Of a stretch of 64,000 nucleotides of DNA, positions 24,941 through 35,078 are shown piece after piece (position 1 is the first letter of the stretch; each line of letters starts with the position of its first letter). The DNA lies in contig NZ_CP030073.1 of assembly GCF_003261055.1 (NCBI RefSeq), forward strand, positions 1,984,001 to 2,048,000, in the 5' to 3' direction. A model generated the notes under the pieces. That model was not told where the DNA came from and searched no databases. It saw nothing but the letters and a program-made list of their open reading frames with translations. Position numbers and translations under genes: made by a program. Source of the DNA: Streptomyces cadmiisoli (lineage in GTDB: Bacteria; Actinomycetota; Actinomycetes; Streptomycetales; Streptomycetaceae).

Positions 24941-26344
24941 ATGACCATCGCTGCCGACCCCGTCCCCGGCGGCCGTCCCGGCGATGTCGAGCGGGCCGCC
25001 GCGCTCAGCGGCGAACTGTCCGGCCGGGGCGTGCACGGGATCGTCCTGAGCTACGTCGACACCGCGGGCGTCACCCGGGTCAAGACCGTCCCCACCGCCG
25101 GACTGCCCACCGCGACGGCCTGGGGCGTCGGCATGTCACCGGTGTTCGACACGTTCCTGGCCGACGACTCCGTCGTCACCACCGATGTGCTCGGCTCGCC
25201 CGACGGCGATCTGCGCCTCTACCCCGATCTGAACCGGATCACCGTGCTCGCCGCGCAGCCCGGCTGGGCGTGGGCCCCGGTGGACCGCGTCACCCAGGAG
25301 GGGGAGCCGCACCCGGCCTGCTCCCGTACGTTCCTGCGCCGGATCGTCGCCGAGGCGGCCCGGCGGCACGGCGTCACCTTCCGGGCCGCCGTCGAGATCG
25401 AGTGGTCGCTGGGCACGGGATCCGCGCCCGACGGAGGGTTCGTACCGGCGGCGACGGGACCCGCGTACGGCGCCACCCGGCAGGTCGAGGCGAGCGACTG
25501 CCTGGCCGACCTGCTGGCGTCCTGTGCGGCGCAGGGCGTGGAGGTCGACCAGGTCCACCCCGAGTACGCGGCGGGGCAGTTCGAGATCTCGGTGGGCGCG
25601 CTGGATCCGGTGGCGGCGGCCGACCGCAGCGTGCTGGTGCGGCAGACCGTGCGCGCGGTGGCCGCACGGCACGGAATGCGGGCCTCCTTCGCCCCGGCCG
25701 TGTCCGCCGAGGGCGTCGGCAACGGCGGCCACCTCCACCTGTCCGCCTGGCGCTCCGGGGTGAACCTGCACGCCGGGGGTGTGCGCCGGTACGGCATGAC
25801 TGCGGAGGCCGAGTCCTTCGCGGCCGGCATCCTCGCCCATCTGCCGGGCCTGACGGCCGTGACCGCGCCGAGCCCGGCGAGCTATCTGCGGCTCAAACCG
25901 TCGCAGTGGGCGGGGGTGTTCGCGGCCTGGGGCCGGGAGACCCGGGAGACCGCGGTCCGGATCGTCACCGGCACGGCCGGCCTGCACGATCGGGCGGCGA
26001 ACCTGGAGGTCAAGCCGGTCGACCTGGCCGCGAACCCGTACCTGGCGCTCGGCTGCGTCATCGCCGCCGGTCTGGACGGCCTGGCGACGGCGGCGCCGCT
26101 GCCCGAGGAGATCACCGGCGACCCGGCGCGGCTGGACCCGGCGGAGGCCGCGGCCCGGGGCGTGCGCAGACTGCCGGTGTCGCTGGACGAGGCGGTCACG
26201 GAATTCGCCGGCGACGAACGGCTGCGGGAGGCGCTGGGACCGGTGCTGGCCGACGCCGTGGTCGCGGTGCGGCGCGGGGAGTGCGCGGCCGTCGCCGGTC
26301 TCGACGACGCCCAGGTGGCCGCGGCGTACCGCTGGGTGTACTGA
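24941..26344 (+). CDS. Glutamine synthetase family protein (GlnA-like, FluG C-terminal type)
   Basis: 467-residue member of the glutamine synthetase superfamily. The beta-grasp N-terminal region (GVHGIVLSYVDTAGVTRVKT) is followed by the catalytic barrel: metal-site EIEWSLG, GNGGHLHLS (equivalent of the GS His/Asn loop), LKPSQWAG and NLEVKPVDLAANPYLALG. The usual RxExRxPD arginines are replaced by NLEVKPVD, so true glutamine synthesis is unlikely. Gamma-glutamylation of an amine or another amide ligation is more probable (inference). It ends 1 nt before an amidohydrolase gene, the same two domains that are fused in fungal FluG. ATG 24941 has GGAGG 5-8 nt upstream. Confidence 0.88.
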   Translation: MTIAADPVPGGRPGDVERAAALSGELSGRGVHGIVLSYVDTAGVTRVKTVPTAGLPTATAWGVGMSPVFDTFLADDSVVTTDVLGSPDGDLRLYPDLNRITVLAAQPGWAWAPVDRVTQEGEPHPACSRTFLRRIVAEAARRHGVTFRAAVEIEWSLGTGSAPDGGFVPAATGPAYGATRQVEASDCLADLLASCAAQGVEVDQVHPEYAAGQFEISVGALDPVAAADRSVLVRQTVRAVAARHGMRASFAPAVSAEGVGNGGHLHLSAWRSGVNLHAGGVRRYGMTAEAESFAAGILAHLPGLTAVTAPSPASYLRLKPSQWAGVFAAWGRETRETAVRIVTGTAGLHDRAANLEVKPVDLAANPYLALGCVIAAGLDGLATAAPLPEEITGDPARLDPAEAAARGVRRLPVSLDEAVTEFAGDERLREALGPVLADAVVAVRRGECAAVAGLDDAQVAAAYRWVY

Positions 26345-26345
26345 C

Positions 26346-27488
26346 ATGGGCGGCACCGGCCCCGTCGAGGAGGCGCTCGCCGCGCTGCCGCTCGTGGACC
26401 ACCACTGCCACGGCGTGGTCACCTCGGATCCGACGGTGCGGCGGTTCGAGTCGCTGCTCACCGAGGGCGAGGCGTGGCCGGGCTTCTCCGCCTTCGACAG
26501 CCCCGTCGGTGTCGCCGTCCGCCGGCACTGCGCCCCGCTGCTGGACCTGCCGCGGCACGCTCCCCCCGAGGAGTACCTGGCCCGCCGGGCCGAGCTGGGC
26601 GCGGCGGAGGTGAACCGGCGCATGCTGTCCGCGGCGGGCACGGAGGTGTTCTGCGTCGACACGGGGTACGCGCCCGACCGGCTCACCACACCGGCGGAAC
26701 TGGCCCGGGCCGCCGGTGGCGGCGCCGTCGCGCACGAGGTCGTACGGCTGGAGGGCGTCGCCGAGGCGGTCGCGGCGGCGGGCGTCGAACCGGACGAGTA
26801 CGCCGGGACGTTCCTCGCGGCGGCCCGGGAGGCGGTGGCGGCGCCCGGCGTCGTGGCGGTGAAGTCGGTGGCCGCGTACCGGACCGGATTCGATCTGGAC
26901 CCGGCCCGTCCGTCGCCCGCCGAGGTCGCCGCGGCGGCCCGGCGGTGGCTGGCGCGGGGCGGCCGGCTGACGGATCCCGTCCTCGTACGGCATGTGCTGT
27001 GGACGGCCGTCGACCTCGGGCTCCCCCTCCAACTGCACACCGGGTTCGGGGACAACGACATCCGGCTGCACCGCGCGGACCCGGCCCGTCTGACCGACTG
27101 GCTGCATCTGACCGCGGGCACGATCCCGGTCCTGCTGCTGCACTGCTGGCCGTACCAGCGCCAGGCCGCGTATCTGGCGGCGGTGTTCGAGCAGGTGTAC
27201 CTCGACGTCGGCCTCACCCTGCACCACGTCGGCCCGGGCCGGGCCGGGGCGGTCCTCGCCGAGGCGATGGAGATCACCCCGTTCCGCAAACTGCTGTACA
27301 GCTCCGACGCCTATGGTGTCGCCGAGTTCTTCCGACTGGGCGCGCTGGCCTTCCGGCAGGGTCTGGCCGCACTGCTGCGGGAGCGGGTCGACGCCGACGA
27401 ACTGAGCCTGCCGGACGCCCTGCGCATCGCGCGGTGGGCCGGGCGGGACAACGCATGCCGGGTCTACCGGTTTTCCGACACGACCTGA
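26346..27488 (+). CDS. Amidohydrolase family protein (FluG N-terminal/amidohydrolase_2 type)
   Basis: 380-residue metal-dependent hydrolase. Metal ligands are visible as HxH in LVDHHCHGVV at residues 17-22, LQLHTGFGDND, LLLHCWPYQRQ and the final Asp in LLYSSDAYG. The start lies 1 nt after the stop of the glutamine-synthetase-like gene, so expression is tightly coupled. In FluG-type proteins this domain precedes the synthetase domain in one chain; here the genes are separate and the order is reversed. The pair probably makes and breaks, or sequentially processes, a gamma-glutamyl or amide compound (inference). Confidence 0.87.
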   Translation: MGGTGPVEEALAALPLVDHHCHGVVTSDPTVRRFESLLTEGEAWPGFSAFDSPVGVAVRRHCAPLLDLPRHAPPEEYLARRAELGAAEVNRRMLSAAGTEVFCVDTGYAPDRLTTPAELARAAGGGAVAHEVVRLEGVAEAVAAAGVEPDEYAGTFLAAAREAVAAPGVVAVKSVAAYRTGFDLDPARPSPAEVAAAARRWLARGGRLTDPVLVRHVLWTAVDLGLPLQLHTGFGDNDIRLHRADPARLTDWLHLTAGTIPVLLLHCWPYQRQAAYLAAVFEQVYLDVGLTLHHVGPGRAGAVLAEAMEITPFRKLLYSSDAYGVAEFFRLGALAFRQGLAALLRERVDADELSLPDALRIARWAGRDNACRVYRFSDTT

Positions 27489-27503
27489 AAGTATGATCAA
27501 GCA

Positions 27504-28040
27504 ATGTCTGACATGACCGAGACCACGCCCGGTTGGCTGACGACCGACGACCTCGAGATGGCACGCGCCCGCATGCCGATCCTGTACGTCGAGGCGGTGC
27601 CCGTGCGCGTCGACGACAGCGGCGAAGTCACCAGCATCGGACTGCTGCTGCGCATCGGACCGGACGGAACGGTCAGCCGCACCCTGGTCTCCGGCCGCGT
27701 GCTGCACCACGAGCGCGTCCGTGACGCCCTGTTGCGCCATCTGGAGAAGGACCTCGGGCCCGTGGCGCTGCCCCGCGTCCCGGCCTCCCTCCAGCCGTTC
27801 ACGGTCGCGGAGTACTTCCCGACGCACGGCGTCACTCCGTACCACGACCCGCGTCAGCACGCCGTGTCCCTGGCCTATGTGGTCCCGGTGACCGGCGACT
27901 GCCGTCCCCGGCAGGACGCGCTCGACCTGGTGTGGTTCAGCCCGGAGGAGGCGGCGTCGCCGGGTGTCCAGAGCGAGATGCCGGGCGGTCACGGCGTGCT
28001 GCTGAAGCAGGCCCTCGCCCACGTGGGTCTCGCGCTCTGA
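27504..28040 (+). CDS. NUDIX-like protein (DUF4916 family), degenerate Nudix box
   Basis: 178-residue protein of the actinobacterial NUDIX-like DUF4916 family. It has the Nudix-like beta strands (MPILYVEAVPVRVDD, VTSIGLLLRIGPDG) and the helix GRVLHHERVRDALLRHLEKD where the Nudix box would be, but the REUXEE core is missing, so metal-dependent pyrophosphatase activity is doubtful. ATG at 27504 has TATGAT exactly 6 nt upstream, a near-perfect -10 box, so the mRNA is probably leaderless and transcribed separately from the amidohydrolase gene that ends 15 nt upstream. Confidence 0.8.
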   Translation: MSDMTETTPGWLTTDDLEMARARMPILYVEAVPVRVDDSGEVTSIGLLLRIGPDGTVSRTLVSGRVLHHERVRDALLRHLEKDLGPVALPRVPASLQPFTVAEYFPTHGVTPYHDPRQHAVSLAYVVPVTGDCRPRQDALDLVWFSPEEAASPGVQSEMPGGHGVLLKQALAHVGLAL

Positions 28041-28196
28041 CGGACCGCGGCGCGCACCGGGCGGCTGCGCCGCCCGGCACCGTCGTGCCCGGGGGCCGGC
28101 GCAGGGGCACCCACGGCCGCCTGCACGGCGGACGCTCGCACGACGGACGCCTGCACCGCCCGCGTCGGCCGCGGCCGGCTTCGGCAGACCGGGCGG

Positions 28197-28232
28197 TCGA
28201 GCTGTCGACGAATCGATCCGTCGACAGCTCGA
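28197..28232. terminator. Bidirectional hairpin terminator
   Basis: TCGAGCTGTCGACG (28197-28210), loop AATCGATC, CGTCGACAGCTCGA (28219-28232): perfect 14-bp stem between the convergent Nudix-like and sigma factor genes. There is no T-tract. Confidence 0.7.
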
Positions 28233-28262
28233 CTCGACCGGCCGGCCTGTCGATCGGCCCGC

Positions 28263-28907
28263 TCAGGCGGCCATCATGGCCGGCTCGTCCGCCGCGTCCA
28301 GCAGCTCGATGAGCGCGGCACGGGCCCGGTTTACCCGGGACCGCACCGTCCCGACCGGGCAGTCGCTCAGCTCGGCGACCTCGGCGTACGGCAGCCCGAG
28401 CATCTGGGTGAGGACGAACGCCTCCCGGCGCTCCTCGGGCAGCGCCGCCAACAGGTCCAGCAGGGCGATGCCGTCGTCGAAGCCGGGCAGGTCACGCGGC
28501 TGGGCCAGTTCCACGGCCAGCCGCCAGTCCGCCACGTCGCTCAGCCGCGGGCGGGCCGAGGCGTACCGGTAACTGTCGATCACCGCGCGGCGGGCGATGG
28601 ACAGCAGCCAGGCACGGGCGGAGGAGCGGCCCTCGAACCGGTGCAGGCTGCCGAGCGCGCGCAGGAACGTGTCCTGCGCCAGGTCGTCCACGGCCTGGGG
28701 GTCGGCGCACAGATGGGCGACGTAGCGCAGCACGTCGCGGTGCAGGGCGCGCACGAAGTGCTCGACGGCGTCGGGGTCGCCGCTCCGGGCGGCCAGCGCC
28801 CAGGCGGTGATCGATTCGTCGGCGGTCCGGGTCCCGTGGTCCTCGGTTCCGGTGCGCGACGTCTCACGTCGCTTCTCGTGCGAGGCGGGCAGGGCAGGAG
28901 TGATCAC
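28263..28907 (-). CDS. RNA polymerase ECF-type sigma factor
   Basis: 214-residue sigma-70 family ECF factor. Region 2 includes DPDAVEHFVRALHRDVLRYV, DDLAQDTFLRALGSLHRF and ARAWLLSIARRAVIDSYR; region 4 is LPEERREAFVLTQMLGLPYA followed by EVAELSDCPVGTVRSRVNRA. GTG at 28907 has GAAGGA about 8 nt upstream. The first 35 residues are hydrophilic. The gene upstream on the same strand encodes a His/Met-rich membrane protein, which may act as its partner or target; no canonical zinc anti-sigma (HxxxCxxC) is present. Confidence 0.9.
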   Translation of the reverse strand: MITPALPASHEKRRETSRTGTEDHGTRTADESITAWALAARSGDPDAVEHFVRALHRDVLRYVAHLCADPQAVDDLAQDTFLRALGSLHRFEGRSSARAWLLSIARRAVIDSYRYASARPRLSDVADWRLAVELAQPRDLPGFDDGIALLDLLAALPEERREAFVLTQMLGLPYAEVAELSDCPVGTVRSRVNRARAALIELLDAADEPAMMAA

Positions 28908-29086
28908 CTGATGTCCTTCTCGGTCTTCCGGGAGCCCGGCACGGCGCACACGAGAGCGCGCGGCGACGCGGGTTCCGGCGAGTGGGGATACGGGCCGTAC
29001 CGGACCCGGCGGGCGTCTCCGAGCCCGCGCGGGCGTACGACCACGGCCCGAGGCGCATCGGGGCTGCCTCGGGAAACCGGCTGTCG

Positions 29087-29779
29087 TCAGGCGACAGCGG
29101 TCCCCAGGGGCGGGCCCCGCGAGGTGATCGCGTGAACGAGAAGGAGCAGGCGCGGAACGCGCGTCGGGCCGCGTCGCCGCGGCCGAGGACGCGGACGGTG
29201 CGGTGGCGCGGGCACCACCAGCGGCAGCCGCAGCGGCGCCGCGAGCCATCCGGCCACGGCGCGCAGAATGCGGAACACGGCCCGCTCGCCGTGCGCGAGC
29301 CACAGGCCGGCCAGCAGAGCCGCCAGCAGGTGGGCGGCGAACATCCCGGACGAGGACGAGCCGTCCATGACATGGCCGGCGCTGTGGCCCAGGTCCACGG
29401 CGTCCATCGAGTGCATGGGCATCGCGCCCGCGCCCGGCGACCCCATGTGCATGCCGGACATGTGGGTGGACATGTCGTGCTGCGCCGCCCCCGTCTCCGA
29501 AGGTGCGGGGTGCTGTCCGCCGGTCATCGACTGCGCGACGGAGAACGCCGAGTGCAGTGCCGTCTGGGCGGCGACCACGACGGCCACGATCAGCGGCAGC
29601 CCGCGTTCCCGGCCCGCCAGACACCATCCGGCGGCGGCCGTCGCGACCGCGCCGCCGGCCAGCGCCCACCAGGGGACGTGGCGGCCGGACATCAGCACGT
29701 GGCCCAGGGCGGCGAGCAGCACGCACACGGCCGCGAACACCGCGGCCCGTACCGTGCGAGAACACCACCCAGCAGTCAT
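29087..29779 (-). CDS. His/Met-rich membrane protein, putative copper-related
   Basis: 230-residue membrane protein with four or five hydrophobic helices (residues about 10-30, 37-52, 60-80, 145-165). Between helices 3 and 4 is a loop dense in His and Met (DMSTHMSGMHMG, AMPMHSMD, HSAGHVMD), typical of copper- or silver-binding proteins. The C-terminus is Pro/Arg-rich. It is upstream of an ECF sigma gene in the same orientation with a 179-nt gap. A role in sensing or handling copper at the membrane is inferred from composition; I recognise no named family with certainty. Confidence 0.7.
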   Translation of the reverse strand: MTAGWCSRTVRAAVFAAVCVLLAALGHVLMSGRHVPWWALAGGAVATAAAGWCLAGRERGLPLIVAVVVAAQTALHSAFSVAQSMTGGQHPAPSETGAAQHDMSTHMSGMHMGSPGAGAMPMHSMDAVDLGHSAGHVMDGSSSSGMFAAHLLAALLAGLWLAHGERAVFRILRAVAGWLAAPLRLPLVVPAPPHRPRPRPRRRGPTRVPRLLLLVHAITSRGPPLGTAVA

Positions 29780-30163
29780 GACCGCCTCATCCTTGCATCC
29801 GGCGTCCGTTCGTCACCCGTCGGTACGAAAATCCGCGGTGCCCGCGACTCAATCCGGTCCCTGTGACAAGGGCCATACGGATGTGCCGGAACCGGGCTCC
29901 TGTTCCGCCCGACTCCTGCGACGGGGCTGGAGACGACGGCGTCGGCGCGATGCCGGTCGGTCGCCGACGCGGTGACCTCCGCGGCGATCACCTTCACAGG
30001 ATGGCCGAAACCGGACGTATGCAGCTCGCGCCGCGCGGCAGCCGTGAGCGGTGCACCCGCGCGGACGTACGGCACAGGGGTGCCGCGCGGCACGGCCGGC
30101 GGGCGGTCGCGGCCCCGCAGCCACGCCGAGGGACCGGAACAGCCCTTCTGGCATGCTCGTACC
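29780..30163. other. 384-nt intergenic region
   Basis: Divergent promoter region between the His/Met-rich membrane protein gene and the DUF2071 gene. CATGCT (30152-30157) is a likely -10 box for the latter. No RNA gene or long palindrome was found. Confidence 0.5.
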
Positions 30164-30922
30164 GTGTCACTCACGCCGCCCGCCCCCGCGCCGGAGCCGG
30201 TGACCGCGGATCCGCCCGGCTCGACTCACCGCCCGCTGCTCACGCAGTCCTGGCTCGACCTGGCGTTCCTGCACTGGGCCGCCGATCCCGCGGACGTCGC
30301 GCCGCTGCTGCCCGCCGGATGCGTGCCTGACACCCTGGACGGTGTGACCTACGTCGGTCTGGTGGCCTTCCGGATGCACCGGGTCGGCTGGCTGCGGCTG
30401 CCCGGTGTGCCGTACCTGGGGAGCTTCCCGGAGACCAACGTGCGGCTCTACTCGGTGGACAGCCACGGACGCCGCGGCGTGGTCTTCCGCTCGCTGGACG
30501 CCTCCCGGCTGATCCCGGTGGCGATCGGCCGGGTCGGCTTCCGGCTCCCCTACGTCTGGTCCAGGATGGCCGTCCGCCGCGACGGCACGGTCCTGACGTA
30601 CTCCAGTGCCCGGCGGCTGCCCGGGCAGCGGGGCGCCGGCAGCAGGATCGCCCTGCGGGTCGGTGAACCCATCGCGCGGCCGACGGAGTTGGAGCACTTC
30701 CTGACCGCCCGCTGGGGCATGCACACCCGTGTCCTCGGCCGGCCCGTGCACGTCCCGAACACCCACCCGCGCTGGCCCCTGCACCGCGCCGAACTCCTCA
30801 CCTGCGAGGAGGACCTGGTGACCGCGGCGGGACTGCCCCGGCCGGTCGGCGCACCGGTGAGCGTGCTGTACTCGCCCGGAGTGAGCGTGCGGTTCGGCCG
30901 CCCGGCCGCGCGGCGGGGGTAG
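30164..30922 (+). CDS. DUF2071 (YqjF family) protein
   Basis: 252-residue YqjF/DUF2071 protein with typical segments LTQSWLDLAFLHWAADPADV, GLVAFRMHRVGWLRLPG, SFPETNVRLYSVDSHGRRGV and VWSRMAVRRDG. The fold resembles acetoacetate decarboxylase; activity is unknown. GTG at 30164 has no ribosome site but CATGCT 6 nt upstream, so leaderless expression is likely. It stands alone. Confidence 0.87.
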   Translation: MSLTPPAPAPEPVTADPPGSTHRPLLTQSWLDLAFLHWAADPADVAPLLPAGCVPDTLDGVTYVGLVAFRMHRVGWLRLPGVPYLGSFPETNVRLYSVDSHGRRGVVFRSLDASRLIPVAIGRVGFRLPYVWSRMAVRRDGTVLTYSSARRLPGQRGAGSRIALRVGEPIARPTELEHFLTARWGMHTRVLGRPVHVPNTHPRWPLHRAELLTCEEDLVTAAGLPRPVGAPVSVLYSPGVSVRFGRPAARRG

Positions 30923-31089
30923 ACGGCCCGCGGAGCGCGCGGGCGTCCCCGGTGGCGGACCGGAACGCGCCCGGACGGCAACAGCGCCGAAGCGGTCGTC
31001 CTACCCGTCCGGCGGGGCCGGGCGGAGCTACGGTAGGGCCGCAGCATGTCACCGATCCGCGAAGTACATCCCTTTCGAGGTGTTCCGTC

Positions 31090-31509
31090 GTGAGCATGAG
31101 CATCCGCAACCAACTGCCCGGCACCGTCACCGCCGTCGTCCCCGGCGAGGCCATGGCGACCGTCACCGTCCGGCTCGCCGGTGGACCGGACGTCACCGCG
31201 GCGATCACTCTGGAAGCGGTGCGGGACCTCGGTCTCGCCGAGGGGTCCGCGGTGCGCGCCCTGGTCAAGTCCACGGAGGTCTCCCTGGCCACCGGCCGCG
31301 TCAACGGCCTGTCGATCCGCAACCGGCTGCCGGGCACCGTGCGGGAGATCACCACGGGCGGTGTCATGGCCTCCGTGAAGGTCGTGACGGAAGGCGGCGT
31401 GCTGACCTCCGCGGTCACCAAGGAGGCCGTCGACGACCTCGGCCTGGCGGCGGGCTCCTCCGTCACCGCGCTGATCAAGGCGACCGAGGTCGCCCTCGCG
31501 GTCGGCTGA
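31090..31509 (+). CDS. Di-Mop TOBE-domain molybdate-binding protein (molbindin)
   Basis: 139-residue protein made of two tandem Mop/TOBE domains (about residues 4-69 and 73-139). Each begins SIRNxLPGTV and ends in a conserved segment (ALVKSTEVSLA, ALIKATEVALA). Such molbindins store or buffer molybdate or tungstate in the cytosol. GTG at 31090 is chosen because GAGG lies 9 nt upstream; an in-frame ATG two codons later is possible. No modABC transporter or molybdopterin gene is adjacent, so the protein appears as a stand-alone unit. Confidence 0.92.
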   Translation: MSMSIRNQLPGTVTAVVPGEAMATVTVRLAGGPDVTAAITLEAVRDLGLAEGSAVRALVKSTEVSLATGRVNGLSIRNRLPGTVREITTGGVMASVKVVTEGGVLTSAVTKEAVDDLGLAAGSSVTALIKATEVALAVG

Positions 31510-31936
31510 CCGGGCGCCGGCCGGCCGCCGCGGCACATGACGGGCCGTCACGCGTCGCTCCGGGCCATCGCGGGGCACGCAGCGGGGCCTGCCGGTGCCG
31601 GTCGCCGCGACGAGGCGCCCGGCGGAACCGGTCGGTCGCCGGCCGCCGCGCGCCGGGCACGCGGACCGTGGGCCGGACGCCACGCCGGTGCGGAACCCCC
31701 CGGCTCCGGGCGCCGTTGGAGAAGTGCCGCGCCCCGGCTGCCGCCGCCCGCCGCGACGGACCTGCCCGCGCGCGCCTCGGCGCCTTCGCCTCGGCCGGCG
31801 GCCCGGTGCCGGCGGCCGGTCGCGCCACGCGCGGCACCGCGACACGGCGCGCCACCGCCGGTTACCCGAAACGGCACAAGATTAGAACCATTCCTTTTCT
31901 TGAATCGTTCGTCTTCTTGAGGGTAGGTTCGGCGCC
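31510..31936. other. 427-nt intergenic region with AT-rich furA promoter
   Basis: Very GC-rich up to about 31860, then abruptly AT-rich (31866-31930). The AT-rich part has arms CAAGA (31877-31881) and TCTTG (31898-31902) plus several CTTGA/TTCTT motifs, and probably holds the furA-katG promoter and the autoregulatory Fur-type operator. No gene was found in the GC-rich part. Confidence 0.5.
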
Positions 31937-32377
31937 ATGACCTCATCCCGGCCTCCGAGCACCGCCGCCGAGGAGCTGCGCGGTGCGGGCCTGCGGGTGA
32001 CGGCCGCCCGTGTGGCCCTGCTGGAGACCGTCCGGGCCGGTGACCACCTCGACGCCGAGGCCATCGCCTCCGGGGTGCGCGATCGCGTCGGCCACGTCTC
32101 CCTCCAGGCCGTCTACGAGGCCCTCCACGCGCTCACCGCGGCGGGACTCGTCCGCCGTATCGAACCGGCCGGCAGCCCGGCCCGGTTCGAGGGACGCGTC
32201 GGGGACAACCACCACCACCTCATCTGCCGTACGTGCGGTGTCGTCGCCGATGTCGACTGCGCGCGCGGCGATGCCCCCTGTCTGTCGGCTTCCGACGACC
32301 GCGGCTTCTCGATCGACGAGGCCGAGGTCATCTACTGGGGCCTGTGCCCCGACTGTTCCACCCGCCGCAGTTCCTGA
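31937..32377 (+). CDS. furA: Fur family peroxide-responsive regulator of katG
   Basis: 146-residue Fur-family repressor. The winged helix is in residues 15-75 (LRVTAARVALLETV, HVSLQAVYEALHALTAAGLV). Metal-binding features are NHHHLICRTCGVVADVDC with the first CxxC and LCPDC with the second. It precedes katG with a 33-nt gap, the furA/furS-katG arrangement known in Streptomyces and mycobacteria, where the regulator represses both genes until peroxide oxidises its thiols. The upstream promoter is AT-rich. The symbol follows that homology. Confidence 0.92.
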   Translation: MTSSRPPSTAAEELRGAGLRVTAARVALLETVRAGDHLDAEAIASGVRDRVGHVSLQAVYEALHALTAAGLVRRIEPAGSPARFEGRVGDNHHHLICRTCGVVADVDCARGDAPCLSASDDRGFSIDEAEVIYWGLCPDCSTRRSS

Positions 32378-34627
<2,250 letters not shown>

Positions 34628-34734
34628 CCGTTTCCCGGTAGCCGGCCGTGACGGCCGGGCGACCTCCGCGGGGGCGGGCACCGACGGTGCCCGCCCCCGC
34701 TGCGTGCATGCGCGCGCCACCGGGCGGCGGCATG

Positions 34735-34766
34735 AAAAAAGGGCCCTCGCAGGCTCTCGCCTGCGA
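34735..34766 (-). terminator. Intrinsic terminator of tRNA-Pro
   Basis: Stem TCGCAGGC/GCCTGCGA (34747-34754 and 34759-34766) with a 4-nt loop, followed on the minus strand by GGGCCC and a run of six T (34740-34735). This is a canonical rho-independent terminator just past the tRNA 3' end. It may also catch katG readthrough from the other side. Confidence 0.85.
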
Positions 34767-34781
34767 AGACCCTTCGCACCG

Positions 34782-34855
<74 letters not shown>

Positions 34856-35078
34856 GTGCCGTCTGACCTGGGCTTTCCCCGGGCCGAACGTGCAGGGAAA
34901 CAATACCGCACTCGGGTCGGTGGTCGCGCACCCGTTATCGCGCTGCGGACGCCGGCCGCGGACACCCCGCGGACACCGGGACGGCGGCCCACGACCTGGA
35001 GTACGGTCGAGGTCGGCCGACGGGGCACATCGCCGGGATCCGGGCCGCCGACCACCGGCGGCGCCGTGCGCGCCCGCG

